A stretch of 64,000 nucleotides of DNA from assembly GCF_030272615.1 (NCBI RefSeq), contig NC_081407.1:143970897-144034896 (forward strand), given 5' to 3'. The first letter of the stretch is position 1. Every line of letters begins with the position of its first letter. Below are positions 53,603 to 64,000 of this stretch, piece after piece. This DNA is from Cryptomeria japonica (taxonomy: Eukaryota; Streptophyta; Pinopsida; Cupressales; Cupressaceae). A program made the translations under genes and the position numbers. Below the pieces are notes generated by a model. The model was not told the DNA's origin and ran no database searches. It worked only from the letters and a program-made list of their open reading frames with translations.

Positions 53603-55375
53603 TTAAACCTGAATATCTTCAACTGTAAAACACATGAGCATATGAAATCTAAAATATGATGAGCATATATATTCATAAGTATCATACTACAACCACATGA
53701 TCATCTAACACATATTTACCACAATCCGGACCAAAGACCTAACTAACAAACTATTCATCGAAACAATCATACTTCACCGAATAACAACTGTAGACCACAA
53801 AGACTACCACTAAAGGTACGAAAACACCACAATAAATCATTATTTACCATCTCAAATGTTTACAAGAAACAATCCATACATCCATTGAATTTTTTTTCGT
53901 TTAGTCATTAAAAACACCTATTTTCACTTTATTATTTATATTATATAATTTTATAATTATTAATAGTTATTTATTAAAATCAATTATAATTAATACTACA
54001 TAAATATACTTAAAATAATATATAATCTTAAACTAATAAGTAATAATTAAGTTTAAGATTAATTTTATTATTTATAATTATAGTTATATAGATTTTATAA
54101 TTAAATTAAGATTATACTCTTACAAATTTTTTTTTTTCACTATAATATTTATATTATATTATAATTATTAATATTATTTTATTGAAGTGAGTTATAGTTA
54201 ATATTACAAAAATATAATTAAATTAATATGATTTTAAAATAACAATAATTTAAAATTATAATAATTAAGAATTATAACAAATATTTTTATTGCAATACTA
54301 TAAAGGCAAGTACTCGCCACTACATGACACTTGTTTCTCTTGTATGCACATTAGCTCTAAAAGCTACAAAACACCTAAAAAGGGAGAATAAAGGTCAATG
54401 ATTTTTTCTCAAGTAAATATTATTTTCGATATTTAGGATACTTCTCCCACATGAAGAGGGGAGTCCTTCAGATACTCCTCTACTACACCTATTTCTACTA
54501 CATGAGAAAGAATGGTGTATCCATGCAAAAGCTATATATGACAAATGCACATACCCACAATATTTCAATTCTCTAATTTCAAGAGTAGAATATTTAAAAA
54601 ATGTGTGTATTTATGACCAAATTAATTTAAAAGAATTTTTTTTTAAAATATTGAATTTATGATACATTTTTTCTCTACTAGGGTTTGTGTTTTTGCTTGA
54701 GGTGTTTGTTTCATCCCTACGTTATACTACACCTTTGGCACAAGAGAAATCATAATCTCTCACATTTATTTTAGGATTTTTAGGTTATCATTTATATGAC
54801 CTAAAAATATATCAACCTAGTAGTTTTTGTTGGCATTGATGGTTTGACATCTGTCAACAATTTCTCTGCCAAACAAGTGACCCCAAAAGTTTATGCTCAA
54901 ACTCTTCCACAAGGCAAGAATTATGATCTTTCTATAGATGTTGTTTTACCATCCCTAAGTTTGATAATGCCTATAAATAAATACAACACTTTAATTTGAT
55001 AGATTATTTTCTTAGAGAAATCCCCCAATAATTATGTTAGAGCAAGGGTCAATAATAATTGAGCTTCGAATGGGATTCAACTTGATGCAGTCCAAAATTT
55101 TGCTAAGTTTTTTTCTTTCATTTTTCTAAATATATTTATGTAGAGATTATCCCTAAATATGACATTTGGTATGTATATGTGTGCATCTCTCTTGATTTTT
55201 TAACCTTGATCCTCAGACATTTTATTCTTGGATCAAAGAAAACCTTCATGTTCCTATCTAGCTAAAATTCTCAAGTTTTCCTTTATCGTATTGGAATTTA
55301 TTGACCAATATTACTTCCTTACTTAGCAAAATCATTTGTGTTGTTTCATAACCCTCTTTTTAGACCTTGATAAAA
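53603..55375. other. AT-rich spacer with a duplicated AT segment
   Basis: No gene seen. Around 53921-54010 and 54140-54240 two related AT-rich segments of about 90 bp occur in direct order (TTCACTTTATTATTTATATT and TTCACTATAATATTTATATT starts). Elsewhere only simple AT-rich sequence is present. Confidence 0.55.
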
Positions 55376-55620
<245 letters not shown>

Positions 55621-55649
55621 TATTACCACTCGTATTATTATTATTAATT

Positions 55650-56960
55650 TTTATGAGTAATGTTAAATAGAAATGATAAATTGAATATGGTTGGAATTTC
55701 TAAATAAAAAGAATTAAATAGAGGTTACACAATCATGATGTCATAAATTTATCTAGAATTTTTTTATTTACTCAATATGTTAATTTAGCACATGTTGTAG
55801 GAGAAAATGAGAAGGTTCTAGAAGAGAATCTCAGATTCAAAATTGAATGCATGATCAAATGTAACCCCCACTATGACAAGCTATAAGGAATATGTCTTGC
55901 ATGAAAATATTTTTGGGAAAGAATCTGTGAATCATTTTTTTCTTTTTGTATTGAGAAATGACCCTCTTTTTCTATATATTGAACACTAGAATTTCAAAAA
56001 AGGGGAGTTCATTGTTTCCTTTGATAAAGTAGTTTTTTTGAATTCTTGCAAATCATGTTAGTTGTAGGAGGAATTTGGTAGACATATTGTATTGTAGGAG
56101 ATATGATTTTGTCAGGGGTTTTGGGAGGAGATCTATACTAGGTTGTAGGGAAAGGATCGAAGGAAGATAGCTAGGAAACAAGAGTTGATTCAACAACAAC
56201 GAATTCACTCATCTAGCATACCCAGGTTCCCTCCTTTCTTACTGCATGATTTCTTTCAAATGAGGGTGGGGATTCTATTTTGCATGTTACTTTTTGATAT
56301 TTTGTTTTAAATGAGAAAAGAGGGGAGGGGGATTTCTTTTATATGCATGTTGTATAGAGAAAATTTATGTAGTTAGAGGAAAATGATTTTTATATTTTGT
56401 TTAGACCAGGAAAAGGGAGGGTATATAGTTTTGCATTTCTTTTTTGTTTTCAGACTTCGATAAGGAAATATATATGCATGCATCTTCTTGTTTCAGATTT
56501 GATAAAGGAAAAATATGTGCATAGATGTGCATATGCTATTGTCTTTTAGATCAATAAGTTTTCTTTTAAAAAATGTGTATACGATTGTGAATTTTATATA
56601 AACCCACATCCTTTTTTATTTAACGCTATATTTATTTAGTCTCCTTATAAATTAAATGAATAAATAAAAATTAAATTTATATTCTAAATCGATTTATAGA
56701 TTTAAATTTATTTATTTTAAGTTTATTTAGTTAAGATTAAATTAAATTTATATTTTAAGAATAATCTAAATGATCAAAACTACATATTTTATATATATAT
56801 ATATATATGATAAACAAATTATTATTATTTTAAAAAAAATATATAAAATATCAATTAATGTAAGATTTATTTAATTAATTTATATATATTAACAAATTTA
56901 TTATAAATAAAGTTAAAAATAAATAATAATTAATAAAAAATTTAAAATTTAAAATAAATT
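55650..56960. other. AT-rich spacer; no gene seen
   Basis: About 1.3 kb with a short (TA)n run near 56790-56808 and no supportable gene. Confidence 0.55.
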
Positions 56961-56964
56961 TTTG

Positions 56965-57300
56965 AAAAAAAAGTGGGCGGGAGAGAGGGAGTAACCCCCC
57001 TCCTAGCTTGTGGTCCATTGCATGAGCAGGGGCTACAGGGGAATGAGCCCCCCCCTGGACCAGGGCTGAAGCTATTCTGGCTCCAAAACAGACCTTTCGT
57101 ACAACGTGTTAGTGATAGGTTAGTTAATCGCAGCCGTTTATTGCAAAATCGACGGTGTAAAATGCGTGACTAACACACGTGTTAGTCAATCCGTACTGTT
57201 GTTTTCGAGCCAGAATAGACACGTCCGTGAACCAGCATGTGCCAGCAGATCGGGCCCACAGGAAGTGGGGCTCGCGGGAACCCCACTTCCCCACTCTAGT
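56965..57300. other. GC-rich island with nested inverted repeats
   Basis: A 335-bp GC-rich block in very AT-rich DNA. It contains a 19-bp inverted repeat (57072-57090 and 57200-57219), a GTGTTAG/CTAACAC pair inside it, and a perfect 10-bp stem with a 10-nt loop (57261-57290: GGAAGTGGGG and CCCCACTTCC). No coding frame with known residues is present. It may be a small non-autonomous DNA transposon inside a larger insert; the boundaries are unresolved. Confidence 0.55.
57072..57219. mobile_element. MITE-like inverted-repeat unit
   Basis: The left arm CTATTCTGGCTCCAAAACA and right arm TGTTTTCGAGCCAGAATAG pair at 18 of 19 positions. Inner pairing continues in part through GTGTTAGTGA and TGACTAACAC. 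At about 148 bp it is within MITE size. I could not identify a target duplication, so the superfamily is unknown. Confidence 0.45.
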
Positions 57301-59937
57301 TTATTTTAAATGTTTTTTTTTAAAAATAATTAAAATTTATTTTATATTAAAATTAAGTCTATAAAAATAAAACAAAATTATTTATAATTAAGTTATATTA
57401 AAATTTATTTATTTTATTGAATTTATGTTTTAAATTTGATTTTCAAATATTAAGATTCATTTATAATATCAATAAAATGTTTTTTTTAAAGGAATATTAA
57501 AATTTGTTCACTTCATTTAACAATTAACTCATTATTTTGAAAATATATTTATTTTTAATAAAATATTTTTGGAATATTAAACTCATTCACTTTCATTTAA
57601 AATTAGAAGATATTTCTTTATAATAAAATTCTTTTATTTTTTTGTGGGGGTTGTACACTTTTAGGGAATATCAAAATATTAAAAAGAATTATAAAATTAT
57701 GATAATTTAGAAAAAAAAACATATAAGAGCTAAATATATTTTTGTAGCACTCTTAATAGAGTTTTATAAAATAGAAATTTGATTCACAAATAACATTTAG
57801 ACCCTTCTTATCACATAGATATTTCTCTAAAGAATTATTACCTCTACAATGGTGGAAAATGATTCCTTTTGGTCTAAAATACATTAATGCTCATTAGGCA
57901 AATGATCAAATACACCTAAGGTTCAAATGGATAATCAACAAAGTAATTATTGCATCATTAAAAGATCCTTCAATCTTCTTATGAAATAAATTAATGTTAA
58001 TTACATCAATGTTACACCTTGAAAAACATCTCATTGGATAATACTTTTTTACAAGTTAAACTAGATGAACTTACCCCAAAATATTAAGAATTACTTTAGG
58101 ACATTTAATAGATTTTGAATATTTAAGTTCCTTATTTGTTATTTGCCATAAAAAAAATACCTTTTTGTATTCTTCCATAAGTGGAAAGTATTAAAGGTTG
58201 AAAGGATTTACCTCCTAAGTGAATGAATTTAGATTCATAGTTTCTTTTTTGTATTTCAAGCAATACAAATTAATGTCTAGTTAAAGTTTTGCTCAATTCA
58301 AGAAGTTGAATGTTTGATTGTTTCTTCACGCAAGTTAGATTTGAAGATATAGGGTATGCAAGGCTAACGAGAATAGTCAAGTCTATTAATAGTTAACGGT
58401 TGTATCTTCTAGCTTTAAAGGCACTTATGACTAGTAAACTGAGTAGTTACATTTATATTGCAAAGTAATTTGTATAGAATTTATTAACATTTAATTTTAG
58501 AGGTAAATTGCATAGTTGAATTTCAATGGCATAATCTATTTTGTAAGAACATTATTATTAATTAGGATAAAAGATAGTTTATTTGAAACCAAATGTTTGA
58601 AAACCAATGAGAAATATAATCCATGAAAATCAAAATAGTTTTTAGCAAATGAAAATAAAACAAAATTTAAACTCTTTTTATGTGAGATTATTAGCTTGAC
58701 TTATCTTGCAGATCCCAAATTAAATACTCATCTTTGGTTTTTAAAAGTCTATTGAAAACTTAGTCTAGAAGTTGAATAAAGTAGAATTTTGTTGTTCTAT
58801 ATTATTTGATCCTTATTCTTATCAAACAAATGAGTTCAAGAAAACCTATCCCATGATCACTTAGAGAATTAAATAATAATTTTAATTGAAGTAAATTTTA
58901 GGAGGAAACATTAACTCTCTTCTAAGAATTTGAAATTGATAAGGAAAGATATCTATAGATAAAGTTAACACGAAGGAATAGTTAAGAGCTCGACTAGAAA
59001 TAGATTCATTAAATTTTTTTTATTAGGGAGCCTTATTATTATTTACCCTAGTTAACTAGCAAGTGCTTAGGCTCTTTTCTAATCTCTTTTTCAAACAATT
59101 AAAAATAAAATAAAAATAATAATAATGTGGTTTATTGTTGAATAGTTTCCCCTTCAAGCAAGTAAGTATTAAATTCATTTCCAAAGTATTATTATTTGAT
59201 AATTTAATTTCCTTTCAAGAAATTTAATACCGTTCAAATATTAGGATTTATATTTTGGTAAGGTTATAATTTGTATAAAATAATTAAAGATAAAATTTAT
59301 GTTACTTCAAATGGAAGAATTAGCTGGTTTAACAAAAAATGCTTATTATTAAATAGTTTTCCCCTTCAAACAAGTAAGTGTTAAATTCATTTCCAACTCT
59401 TTCCATTTAATCATTTAATTTTTCTTTCAAGCAATTTAGTACCTTTCAAGTATCAAGATTCATACTTAAATTGTAATGGGTTTTGTTCCCAAACATTTAT
59501 ATCTTGCAAGAAATTCAAATCATTTTCATAAGCTATCTCTTATAAGTATCATAGTTTTGAAGTGATTAGTACTTTCATGTATTTAGTTCAAGTTTTAAAA
59601 TTTTAATTATTATCATAGTTTTCTTTCAAGAAATTACTATTTCCAAAGTGGTTAATTTGTTTATTTCCATTATTGTCAAGCATATAAAACTTATATCTTA
59701 GTTTTTAATTTAAAGTAGTATTCCTTGCATGTAAAAAATCTTTTTCATAGTTAATGTTTATTTAAGATTTCATGAATTCACAGTTGAAATTTCTAGTTAG
59801 ACAACTAAACAAGAGGAGTTGAAACCCAAAACTTAGCAACATTCGGTATCTATGGTGCCTCTGGGTCATGCTTATGGGTAATGTTGTCATGTTGAACTAC
59901 TACACTTAACACCTAATAAAGCTGCAACAATGACATT
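57301..59937. other. AT-rich spacer; no gene seen
   Basis: About 2.6 kb, uniformly AT-rich. Two segments, about 59140-59220 and 59340-59420, are related (TAGTTTCCCCTTCAAGCAAG... and TAGTTTTCCCCTTCAAACAAG...), a weak direct repeat. No coding or RNA feature is supportable. Confidence 0.55.
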
Positions 59938-61074
59938 TGTGACACCATCCCTCTAAATCGCCAGGGAGAAATAAGAGTCATTTGGAAGTTAAAATCCAAG
60001 GGCCAAGTAATCCCCCTTGGATCGATAATCTAAAAATATAAATCTTAAATGAATTTACATTCGCTCAGTTAAAACTTAGAAAACCCCATTAGGGTTTGGT
60101 TGTGTGTTATGATTTTGAAAAATATATTTTATCTTGATGAATTCAGTGGATGATAACAGATTAAGGGTGACGTATTTTAATAGGAAATAGGACTTAGTTA
60201 TCTTAGGCCACAAGTGAAAGGCCACCTTGAGCCTTTTTTCTATAGAGCTACCATCGTGGGTAGCAATCATAGAGAAACTGTTTCGGACATTGACCCTAGA
60301 AAGAGTTGCATACCCACCAAACAGTTTACATTAAACAATAGTTAGAAACTAGAACTACATACTTTATGCCTTAATCCCGTGTCGAAACGAGGATGTAGGC
60401 AGTCTAGGGATGGAGTTGTCCCTTGTACTTAGGCGTTCAGGGATGGGGATTAGGATTTGGTTATGGGGGAGTTGATCATGATTTTCAAAGCTCCTTAAGT
60501 CCCTCAATCAAAGGATGCAGACAATGCTAATTGAAAGATTAAAATTAATTCAATGCATACTTAGAAGGAATCTCATATAGATTCTCTTGAGTTCTTGAGG
60601 CTTTAGGCCAAATTCTGAGGCAGAACTCCAACTTGCTTTATATGATTATTTTCATATACTCCTAAGGATGGCGACCTTGGTGCACTCCTAGTAGGGGACT
60701 GCAGTCTTTAGAGAGTGACTCAAGACCCAGATGGTCCCGATGAGTCTAAAGTCTCTGGCAGAGCATATCCTATTCTTATGAATAGATGCCTACCCTGTTT
60801 GGGTAGATGCCTATCTCAAATTGGATAGATGAAACCCTTATTTTGTATAGACAAATGCCTAACCCATATGGCTATATTCCAAACCCATATGGTTAGATGC
60901 CAAACCTGTATGGTTAGATTCCTAACTCATATGGTTAGATGCCCATCCCAGTTGGATGGGTGCCTATCCCGTTTGGATAGATGTACTTGAGTATGCAATT
61001 GAATCAAACACAATTAAATAATTAAAAAAAAAAATCAGCTGAAATTTTTGGGTTAAGTAAAGTGGGTCATCACA
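59938..61074. mobile_element. Probable solo LTR of a gypsy-like element
   Basis: Bounded by TGTGACACC at the left and GGGTCATCACA at the right, giving the short inverted TGTGA...TCACA ends of an LTR. Its GC content is higher than the flanks, and it holds a tandem array (60783-60990). There is no open frame with known residues. Flanking ACATT and ACATG are at best an imperfect duplication, so strand and exact ends are unsure. Confidence 0.5.
60783..60990 (+). repeat. About ten degenerate 20-24-bp tandem units
   Basis: Units follow AGATGCCTAACCCATATGGTT with variations (TCCTAACTCATATGG, GCCAAACCTGTATGG, GCCTATCCCGTTTGG). They are more decayed at both ends and most alike at 60860-60945. The array lies inside the probable solo LTR. 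Confidence 0.85.
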
Positions 61075-61960
61075 TGTTGATCTTGTCAACAAAAGCATAT
61101 ACGCATAGGGATTGATATTTCTAAGGATCTAAAAGATTTTGTAGACATAAAAAATTGATCATTTGTGCCACACTCAACATGTTATTTACCTCAATCTAAC
61201 AAAAGTGTTAATTCTTTAATCTTCAGATTAGGTACTACCCTATAGCCTCTTCTCATAAGAATCCCTCTTTCCATCTTATTGAGCCTCCCACTTCAAAAAA
61301 TTGTGAAAGGTGGGATATAGTCAAGAATAATAAAAACTAAAATCTAGTGCTTGTGAACTCAAGCCAAAAGTCCAAAACACACTAGTAACCTAACTACTAA
61401 TTTTTAAATAGGAGTGTCTTTAAATAATTAAGAAAAAAGGGGGAAAAGGTAGCTCCCTCTAGTGGGGGTCCTTCCACTTGACCTAAATAGTTTTGAACAC
61501 GTTAGTCAAAATTTGAATTATCTTTACAATAAGAGAATAATGTTCATTATCCCCCCTTTCTCAAGCTCCTAGTTTGTACTTGCAATCTACCATGACATTT
61601 GAAGGAAATATATTTTTTGTTAAAAAAAGGAGGATGCCAATTCCTAATATTTAGTTAGGTAATATTTATTGAGGTGATGTTTTACATAATTGGCATTCCT
61701 CTCTTAAAGATTTAGATAACAATGACATGCCTCTCGACTCTTGTCAATGAATTTTATTAACTCAAATATTTTAGGTCATATAGGTCTCCCTAGGAAGTAT
61801 GTAGTGAGATACACCTCATTAGATATTTGTAGCTTTTAATACCCTTTACTTTCATGAGGTTGATCATCATATTTTTCTCTTCAAGGTGGCTCCTTATTAA
61901 GTAGATCATAGATATGACCTCACCAAATAGGTGATTTGAACCCTCTTAAATATTAAAACT
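61075..61960. other. Spacer; no gene seen
   Basis: About 890 bp with no supportable gene, RNA or repeat. Confidence 0.5.
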
Positions 61961-64000
61961 TATTCCTTTGGTATTATCAATGTGTACACTTCTAGTGATG
62001 CTATTGAGAGATCTATTTTGTGGTGGTAGATCACCAATTCAATGCATATCACTTCTTTAATTTCATACAAATATTTTAATATGGCTAAGATGGTGTATGT
62101 GAAAGTTGGTTCTCTACCTTTGTACTGGATAGTTAGCAAAAGGGAGACCTAGTATTACATGTGAAATAAATTGGACCTTTATTGCAATATGTAATACTAC
62201 TACAATCATATATATTAGTTTACTTATAGTGTAATAAAAAAATTATATTCTTTCCCTAATTATAGTGTATAAGAACCTTAATCATGTTGTAATTTCTACT
62301 CAATCCTTCTCTTTTTCTAGTTATTTTCCTCTTCTAGTTGAACCTTTTCTAGAATTTATTATTTTAATTCATTATCTTATTAGGTTTAGTAGTGAGTGGT
62401 AAATTGCTCTCCCCAAAGCTACCAACTTGGTTTTGTTTTAATTTAACTGTTTATTGATTCATCGACCCATAGTATCTCACATCTATCAAGTATGGAATCT
62501 AAAGGATAATCCTTCTCAACTAACTAGGTGTATTTTGTAGTGAATGGGGATTTCAACTGTACTTACTACTTCCTCTATAATTATGACAACCAGTTCACTA
62601 AATTTTATCATTGTGCATACAAGGCTACCACTTGGGCCCTCCACCAAGACACTATGATGCTCAAATCCATCTATTTTGCTCTTAGTTTTTCGTTATGGGT
62701 GGATAAGATCTAACATCGTAAGAGAATATCTAACACCATACTATTGCATAGATTAAAGCCAAACTACATTTCCTAAATGAGATCAATATTGTAAATATTT
62801 TTTCAATATTTTTGTGCTCATCATATTGCTCAAGGTATCAAACATGTTCAAGATGACCAAAAGGTGCTCATAAAAATTCCATATATCTTATAAGCCTTTG
62901 TTGGTCATTATGAGTAGGATTTCAAGGCTCAAGAGAATTCTCTTGAGCATGAATATTCCTTGCAATAAAACCTCAAGGTTTCTCCTTGTTATCTTTCTTA
63001 TTCTTGGTGAATCTTCTACGATCAATTTTTTTCTTCTAGTAATAGTCATGAATCAATGCTTACTATGATCAATGAAGAAACCCCTAGCTATGATGGTATT
63101 CCTTGTGAATTCTACAAGACCCTTTGGAATTGTGTTAGAAAGAATAACGCTTCAAGTTTAGAAATTAAAATGCAAAAGACTCAATGTTGAAAATAGTCCT
63201 TCTTACCCAATCCTTCTTGGATCAACACTTATTAGTGGAAGTGTATTAGGTTGGTGAAATCCTCTAATTTATAAGTATACCTTTTTCCTTTATAGCATCC
63301 ATGATAACTTTGTGGTAATTTGTTGTGGCTATAATTGAGAATAAGTTGGTTTATTTGGTTACTAAACCTCTATCTCTAATAGGAAAGTTTCAAAATTATT
63401 TTAAGATTCATGTAGCTATGCATGTTTATTATTCTTCTTGTTGGGTGTTATCTAAAGTCTCATATTTGAAGTTAAAAAAGTCTCTTAACCATTTTCTTTA
63501 GGATCCCTCATAAAATAATTGAGGTTTTCATTGGGTGTCTTGGGATTAAGTATATTGCTTCCCTCATTATTTTGGTGAGATGGGCTTAATTTCCATTAAG
63601 TCTCAAGGTTTGGTTGTGCATACCAAGTGGATCATTCATGCCTTAGATAACGAGGCTTAGAAATTTTTGTTGTGGCATTATATTTCTTCTAGTCATCCCT
63701 CTAGGATACTAGCTTGAAAGGGGATAGTTCTTCACACTCTCCTTAAAATGAAAGAGCCTATTCAGGTTTTAGTTAATTTTATGATGAAAAGTATTTAGTG
63801 GGCTTGGGAAGATATGAAGCTTTGGCTTCCTTGGAATAACACTAGTTTTCACAATGGTCTTTCTACCAATAAATAAACTATTTTTTTGTCCCCTATTATG
63901 TAGTGTCAAAATTATCCTCTTGTTAAGACTCCTTAAGTTTGTGCTTTGAGGATTTTAAAAAAAGAGGGTTAATACTCTCCCTAATATATTTTCTAAAGTT
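61960..64000 (+). pseudogene. Decayed LINE ORF2 running off the window end
   Basis: Plus-strand traces appear in order. The endonuclease shows INVYTSSDAIERSILWW near 61975-62025 and NGDFNC near 62540. The RT start shows EETPSYDGIPCEFYKTLWNC near 63075-63135. The RT thumb-like part shows GLISIKSQGLVVHTKWIIHA and KFLLWHYISSSHPSRI near 63580-63710. Stops and frameshifts are dense, so it is an old copy. The zinc-binding region and 3' end lie beyond 64000. Confidence 0.75.

Noticed and set aside
57261-57290. Rho-independent-type terminator
   Set aside because: A strong stem-loop, but no adjacent gene or bacterial context exists; it is reported as an inverted repeat only.

Overview
The window is plant nuclear DNA made almost entirely of transposable elements; I found no ordinary host gene I can defend. 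Ty1/copia, Ty3/gypsy Tat-lineage, LINE and tRNA-derived SINE families together with long AT-rich spacers point to a large-genome seed plant. A gymnosperm is possible, but the sequence does not prove it.

Left half (1-35583): a nest several levels deep, whose borders can be read from target-site duplications (TSDs). A minus-strand LINE (about 31613-35583) is interrupted by copia element 1 (window start to about 31612; its 5' LTR lies outside). Copia-1 was itself hit twice. A small non-autonomous LTR element sits at 756-4429 (TSD TGTAA), and a 24-kb Tat-lineage Ty3/gypsy element sits at 5447-29464 on the minus strand (TSD GGAGG). The Tat element carries gag, protease, RT/RNase H, a second 'archaeal-type' RNase H and integrase, all decayed. 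It was hit by a gag-protease-only LTR element at 6646-14429 (TSD AGTAC). By-eye LTR mismatch agrees with the nesting: about 1.8% for the Tat element and about 1% for the element inside it.

The most interesting part lies between the Tat integrase and its 3' LTR. A plant-mobile-domain (PMD) gene runs antisense to the retroelement (15256-17137, plus strand). It has a candidate first exon (6572-6637), a phase-compatible intron with good splice sites, and a TATA-like promoter next to the 3' LTR. The intron holds a 33-39-bp tandem array and a cluster of a roughly 20-nt periodic motif. The inverse complement of that motif forms two further clusters in the element's 5' leader.

Middle (35587-51108): a tandemly repeated fragment of another copia element (unit about 1.75 kb) is split by a 5'-truncated LINE (37346-39290) and by a 7.9-kb non-autonomous copia-like element (40097-47973, minus strand, two 1196-bp LTRs, TSD GCATG/GTATG). 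That element encodes a coiled-coil, zinc-knuckle Gag-like protein and a decayed protein of about 1060 aa that I do not recognise. It is followed by a plus-strand LINE C-terminal region (about 48391-51108) carrying a solo LTR (48705-49761, TSD CAACC).

Right (51109-64000): AT-rich intergenic DNA with a SINE bounded by a perfect 20-bp TSD (52316-52442), a second SINE-like unit (53301-53602), a compound TTA/ATC microsatellite, a small GC-rich island with a MITE-like inverted repeat (about 56970-57300), a probable solo LTR with an internal tandem array (59938-61074) and a decayed plus-strand LINE running off the end.

Most premature stops and catalytic losses can be explained by C-to-T or G-to-A changes, as expected of long-methylated, silenced transposons. 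Coordinates of decayed pieces are approximate unless a TSD or LTR end is given.
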